Of a stretch of 64,000 nt of DNA, positions 60,283 through 64,000 are shown piece by piece. This DNA is from Bacteriovorax sp. MedPE-SWde (GTDB lineage Bacteria; Bdellovibrionota; Bacteriovoracia; Bacteriovoracales; Bacteriovoracaceae): NCBI GenBank assembly GCA_001874305.1, contig MPCU01000014.1:1-64000 (forward strand), read 5' to 3'. The number at the start of each line of letters is the position of its first letter. Position 1 is the stretch's first letter. Under the pieces are notes generated by a model. That model saw only the letters and a list, made by a program, of their open reading frames with translations. It was not told the DNA's origin and made no database searches. A program made the translations under genes and the position numbers.

Positions 60283-61770
60283 TTACTTATAAGTTTTCAT
60301 CTGACCTGATTTATATCTTTCAATATAATCATCGGCCTTATCCTTCACAAGTTTACTCATATAGATCATCCCTAAAATATTAGGAAAGGCCATTGAAAGT
60401 AATGATAAATCGGCAAAGTCGATTACATTTTGAATAGATAGAACAGGTCCTAGAATAATGATAAATACATAAACTAAGCGATACATTCTAATCGCATTAT
60501 GTCCCATCTTTCTTCCAAGAAGATACTCAGTTGCTCTTTCACCATAGTATGACCATGAGATGATTGTAGAGTAAGCAAATACACCAATCGCAATCATTAA
60601 TAAGAAAGGCATATATGAACCAAGAGATCCAAAAGCCGCTGCAGTTATCTCAACACCCTTACCTGCTAGTTCAGGCTGTAAGTGAGCACCAGTAATTAAA
60701 ATAGCAAGAGCAGTCATTGTACAAACAATATGAGTATCAATAACTGGCCCAATCATCGCCACAACACCTTCTCTTACAGGCTCTTTTGTTTTCGCCGCAG
60801 AGTGAGCAATTGCCGCTGAACCAAGTCCCGCCTCATTAGAGAATGAAGCTCTCTTTACACCTTGAATCATAACACCTAAGAATCCACCGAAAGCGGCCTC
60901 TGGGCTAAATGCTTGAGTTACGATCGAAGCAAGAAGACCTGGAATTGCAGAGAAGTTAGAAAATAGAATAATGACACAAGTAACAACATAGAATCCACAC
61001 ATTAGTGGAATAAGCTTTGAAGTAACTTCACCAATTCTTTTAATACCACCAACAAGAACTACACCTGCAAAGAAAGCAAGAGTAACACCAACCACCCATG
61101 GATTAGCCGCAGGGAATTGTGCCTTGATAATTTCATATGTTTGATTTGATTGAAAAAGGTTTCCACCACCAAAAGAAGCAAGAATAGTCATAATAGAGAA
61201 GAAGATCCCTAATGTAGCACCAAGTCTGGCATAACCTTTCTCTTTAAGACCTTCAGCAAGATAAACCATTGGTCCACCAAGCATTGCTCCTTGGCTATCC
61301 TTTGTTCTATAGAGTTGTGCGAATGTACAAGAGCTGAACTTCATCGACATTCCAAAAAAGGCCACAATCCAAAGCCAGAAAATTGCACCAGGACCACCTG
61401 CACCAATGGCAACAGCAACCCCTGCGATATTTCCTAAACCTACTGTTGCAGATAAGGCCGAAGTCAGTGCTTGAAAGTGAGAAATCTCCCCTTCATCATC
61501 TGGGTTATCGTACTTACCTCTAACAACATCAATACCATGTTTAAAAAGTCTCACATTAATGAAACCATATCTAAAAGTGAAGAAAACTCCACCAGCAACC
61601 ATGACAAATAAAATTAATGGTAGACCAATAAATGGTATCGGCCAAAATAGAATTGGTGCATAGGCACCGTTAATTTTTCCAAAGATATCGTTAACCAATC
61701 CTTGGAAGTCTGCCTGTGCAAATACAGGCGATGCCATCAATGACATCATAGCGATAAGCAATTTCCTCAT
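60283..61770 (-). CDS. Sodium:alanine symporter family (AGCS) transporter
   Basis: An inner-membrane Na+- or H+-coupled amino acid symporter for alanine or glycine. The family signature GLGNIAGVAVAIGAGGPGAIFWLWIVAFFGMSMKF is intact, with ALTSALSATVG before it and KRASFSNEAGLGSAAIAHSAA, PVREGVVAMIGPVIDTHIVCTMT later. About 10-11 transmembrane segments are apparent. An N-terminal signal-like stretch (MRKLLIAMMSLMASPVFAQ) precedes the conserved part and slightly lengthens the protein to 495 aa. It is monocistronic and ended by an intrinsic terminator. Amino acid uptake suits an organism that lives on prey protein, but the family is widespread. Confidence 0.94.
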   Translation of the reverse strand: MRKLLIAMMSLMASPVFAQADFQGLVNDIFGKINGAYAPILFWPIPFIGLPLILFVMVAGGVFFTFRYGFINVRLFKHGIDVVRGKYDNPDDEGEISHFQALTSALSATVGLGNIAGVAVAIGAGGPGAIFWLWIVAFFGMSMKFSSCTFAQLYRTKDSQGAMLGGPMVYLAEGLKEKGYARLGATLGIFFSIMTILASFGGGNLFQSNQTYEIIKAQFPAANPWVVGVTLAFFAGVVLVGGIKRIGEVTSKLIPLMCGFYVVTCVIILFSNFSAIPGLLASIVTQAFSPEAAFGGFLGVMIQGVKRASFSNEAGLGSAAIAHSAAKTKEPVREGVVAMIGPVIDTHIVCTMTALAILITGAHLQPELAGKGVEITAAAFGSLGSYMPFLLMIAIGVFAYSTIISWSYYGERATEYLLGRKMGHNAIRMYRLVYVFIIILGPVLSIQNVIDFADLSLLSMAFPNILGMIYMSKLVKDKADDYIERYKSGQMKTYK

Positions 61771-61965
61771 AAAGTTGTCCCTTCCTTCTATGCGTGTTTT
61801 TTTGTGTGAAAGTAAATGTTAAGGTAAATAAAAACGTGTTGTCATGTATTTATGTCGTTTTTTTTTAGACACCTTGCAGTATATATTAAAGAAATACTGG
61901 CATTTTTTAATACGAAGGAATAAGATAAAAAATATCTACACATATAAATTAGAAATGAGGCCTAT

Positions 61966-62175
61966 ATGAATTCTCTACCGAGTTTTGATGACGCAGTAAC
62001 ATTATTAAAAACAGCTGTTAAATATTCTACGATTAAGAATCAAAAGCACTTAGACTTAACTCTTGCAAACGCTCAAGAAAGAATGAACTTTCAAAAAGCT
62101 CTAATGGTTGTTCAGTCATCTGTTAAGCGTGGAGAAGTAACTCAAGCAGAGTTAAATGAAAAGCTTGGACTCTAA
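61966..62175 (+). CDS. Small helical hypothetical protein (69 aa)
   Basis: An ORF of 69 aa (MNSLPSFDDAVTLLKTAVKYST...), soluble, mostly helical and mildly basic, with no signal peptide or Cys. The preceding 195-nt gap holds AT-rich DNA with a possible promoter, and GAGGCCTAT just before the ATG gives a modest ribosome-binding site. The stop overlaps the convergent exported papain-like gene by 4 nt. It reads like a conserved small regulatory or scaffold protein, but no family is recognised. Confidence 0.65.
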   Translation: MNSLPSFDDAVTLLKTAVKYSTIKNQKHLDLTLANAQERMNFQKALMVVQSSVKRGEVTQAELNEKLGL

Positions 62176-63125
62176 GGAGTCCAGCCACTAATTCCTGGAA
62201 CGACATCGTTCTTCTTTTTCTTTTTCCAGTCTTGGATTTTTAAAATATGGGCCATTTCACCGCCCTTTTCAAGCCATGAATCCAGAATGTATTCTTGACG
62301 ACTCTTTATTCCAATAATAATTGATGCCTGATGCTCACGTCCAAAAGACTCGGCCCTAAGAGCAGCATATCCCCTAGACAGCATGACACTTTTAAGAAGA
62401 CCACTATCTGCAAGGTCATTTACAAAGTAATTATAGGTAAATGTTTCGTTTCCACATCTTGTTAAGACCTTACCGTCCTTCATAGATTTTCTTAAATTAC
62501 CAAACCATCCTGCTTTATCATTTTTGTAAAAGGTATTCTCTTCAAGAATACCTGTCGCAACTTTTAGTGCATTAAGTTCAGATAACTCTCTTGCCTCTGC
62601 ACTTAGATGATCATAGTCAGAGAAATTTGAAGTTAGCTCTAAGTAAATATCAATCGAAAGCTCTACAACTTCACATGTATTTACAAACCGTGAACCAGCA
62701 CCACTTTGGTAGCACATAGTAAACATTCCACCGATTTCATGATCTCTTTGAAGATTATTGTATTTTTCTTTGGCGGCCCTCATTAGCAAAGTCATATTTA
62801 AAGCTTCTACCTCTTGAGTAAGCATGGCCTCTTTTAAACGTTGAAATGTTTTTCCTAAATTAATATGCCTGAAATCACCACGCGAGAGTAGATATTCATC
62901 AGAATTCTCCGTGTGAGCTATAATCCTATCAACAGTCTCAGTGTCGTAAATATTTTTGAGAAAGTTAAAGTTAGCTTTATAACTACGGCCTTGTTTTAAT
63001 AAGTAGAGGTCAATAACTTCCAGCTTATTTATTATTTCTTTATAGCTTTGTACTTCAGTGGCATGTGCACTCATTACAAAACAAAGACCAACGATAATAC
63101 TCGCATATATTTTCTTATAATTCAT
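62172..63125 (-). CDS. Secreted protein with candidate Cys-His-Asp (papain/transglutaminase-like) site
   Basis: Signal peptide MNYKKIYASIIVGLCFVMSAHA. The central part is helical. Near the C-terminus VLTRCGNETFTYNYFV places Cys224 before a helix, REHQASIIIGIK gives His265 at a strand start and EYILDSWLEKGG gives Asp282 in a YxLDxW motif. This C-H-D order with the LDSW element is typical of transglutaminase/papain-like peptidases; the assignment is inferred from motif spacing only. The protein ends KIQDWKKKKKND... with a basic cluster. It is monocistronic. Confidence 0.72.
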   Translation of the reverse strand: MNYKKIYASIIVGLCFVMSAHATEVQSYKEIINKLEVIDLYLLKQGRSYKANFNFLKNIYDTETVDRIIAHTENSDEYLLSRGDFRHINLGKTFQRLKEAMLTQEVEALNMTLLMRAAKEKYNNLQRDHEIGGMFTMCYQSGAGSRFVNTCEVVELSIDIYLELTSNFSDYDHLSAEARELSELNALKVATGILEENTFYKNDKAGWFGNLRKSMKDGKVLTRCGNETFTYNYFVNDLADSGLLKSVMLSRGYAALRAESFGREHQASIIIGIKSRQEYILDSWLEKGGEMAHILKIQDWKKKKKNDVVPGISGWTP

Positions 63126-63268
63126 ATCAACAATTCTACTTGAATATATGAGCTTAGCTGCTTGAAGTGAAACACTTACAACTACTGTTTAGAACTTGAA
63201 CAGTACGAAATACTGGAGAAAAGTGCTGCTAGCAAATAAAATTAGTCATTTATAGTAAAATTCCAGTA

Positions 63269-64000
63269 ATGAAAAATTCAGGAAATAAGAAATTCACATA
63301 TATGATGGTGGCCACTATAGTATCTGCGCTAGGATCCTACGCATTTAACTTTGCCTTCATGACACATATTTATAATATCTCTAACCATGACAAGACCTAT
63401 ATGGGTCTTACGCAGCTATTTTTTATCACCGGAATGCTCTTAGGTAATATATCAGGAGGACCAATTGGAGAAAAGCACAATAGAAAACATATTCTTCTTA
63501 TCTGCGAAGCAGTAAGACTTCCTTTATCGATAGTCTTCTTACTGACTAATAATATCTGGGCGCTATTAATAACTCACGGTTTAAAGACATTCTTTGCGGG
63601 AGTATCGACACCAACCAAAAGGGCCTTTATTACAGATATTGTTCATAAAGACAAAATTCAAAAGGCCAACAATATGTTCTCTGCGAGTTATGCGATAGTA
63701 CATATACTAGGGCCTCTTATAGGAACTTGGGGTTATTCTTACTTTAAAGGTCTTGAAGAAATAGTATACCTCGACATGGCAACCTTTGCTATATCCATCA
63801 TTCTTCTTGGACTCATAAGAAATATTAAAACTAAGAATCACAGTGAATCACATTTCTTAGACGACCTAAAAGAAGGTGTAACATATATAAAGAAGAGAAT
63901 GGACTTAAGAGGTCTCTATGAGAGACATGCACTAGTTGGTGTTTTTAGTGGGATTGTTATTCCACTAATATTGCCATTTCTTACAGAGGTCCTTGGTAAG
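63269..64000 (+). CDS. MFS transporter, partial (runs off window)
   Basis: Not in the supplied ORF track because it has no stop here. Translation from ATG 63269 gives at least 244 residues, MKNSGNKKFTYMMVATIVSAL..., with six or seven hydrophobic segments. An MFS loop-2 motif-A-like stretch, GNISGGPIGEKHNRKHILL, sits between helices 2 and 3, and LGPLIGTWGY falls in helix 5. The pattern resembles MFS_3/enterobactin-exporter-like permeases. Substrate is unknown. The C-terminal half lies beyond the window, so completeness cannot be judged. Confidence 0.8.
   Translation, partial: MKNSGNKKFTYMMVATIVSALGSYAFNFAFMTHIYNISNHDKTYMGLTQLFFITGMLLGNISGGPIGEKHNRKHILLICEAVRLPLSIVFLLTNNIWALLITHGLKTFFAGVSTPTKRAFITDIVHKDKIQKANNMFSASYAIVHILGPLIGTWGYSYFKGLEEIVYLDMATFAISIILLGLIRNIKTKNHSESHFLDDLKEGVTYIKKRMDLRGLYERHALVGVFSGIVIPLILPFLTEVLGK

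Noticed and set aside
1-64000. CRISPR array, tRNA or rRNA genes, prophage
   Set aside because: No regularly spaced repeats, no T-loop-like GGTTCGA contexts with cloverleaf partners, and no phage structural or integrase genes were seen by eye.

Overview
The window looks like chromosomal DNA of a low-GC (about one third to 40% by eye), Gram-negative, probably marine bacterium. The best guess is a relative of Halobacteriovorax/Bacteriovorax in the Bdellovibrionota. This is inferred from the AT-rich coding, the many secreted proteins and lipoproteins of unknown family, orphan solute-binding proteins and an outer-membrane/periplasm-centred gene set. No rRNA or tRNA gene is visible, so the assignment is not proven. 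No prophage, CRISPR array or large genomic island was seen. Genes are densely packed on both strands with many 1-14 nt overlaps, and no gene-free stretch exceeds 300 bases.

Layout. 0-8.4 kb: a tandem pair of small secreted Trp/Cys proteins, a DTW-domain tRNA-modifying enzyme with a previously untracked 57-aa partner, two large secreted proteins, an acyl-CoA dehydrogenase with a palindromic operator over its promoter, a lipoprotein and MnmD. 8.4-14.1 kb: a signalling block with a degenerate receiver/HD-GYP protein, an NMO/FabK-like enzyme, and a response regulator convergent with a histidine kinase plus type I periplasmic binding protein. 14.2-22.1 kb: HtpX, a cyclic-nucleotide-gated-type K+ channel, TldD/TldE, three small exported proteins and RlmF. 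22.1-30.1 kb: a 1450-aa Cys-rich secreted giant, then an operon of a phosphotransfer-like protein, a YiiX-like lipoprotein and KamA. 30.1-38 kb: an outer-membrane protein with PlsC, a penicillin-acylase relative, FecR overlapping a barrel-like protein, a REP-type Y1 transposase flanked by imperfect inverted repeats, and a second YiiX-like secreted protein. 38-43.7 kb: a 997-aa lipoprotein with a small partner, and a methyltransferase pair. 43.8-47.7 kb: Maf and a six-gene bufferin-type metallophore operon. 47.8-64 kb: an RNase D-like exonuclease, thyA-folA with two exported proteins, NamZ, a transglutaminase-elicitor-like protein, a fatty acid desaturase, two predicted zinc proteases, an AGCS symporter and the start of an MFS transporter.

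The most notable system is the minus-strand operon bufA-bufB-bufC-ECF sigma-membrane protein-yceI (47642 to 44452). A DUF2282 precursor with four cysteines, a DUF692 (MNIO) iron enzyme and a short DUF2063 partner are translationally coupled to their own sigma factor and a non-ZAS anti-sigma candidate. This reads as a self-regulated, copper-binding modified-peptide system. Other themes are (i) five exported proteins with apparent Cys-His(-Asp) papain/NlpC/transglutaminase-like sites, (ii) two adjacent exported HExxH proteins, (iii) a mobile RAYT unit with matching outer inverted repeats, and (iv) an unusual abundance of the tetramer GGCC. Functions are read from motifs and family knowledge; no database search was possible.
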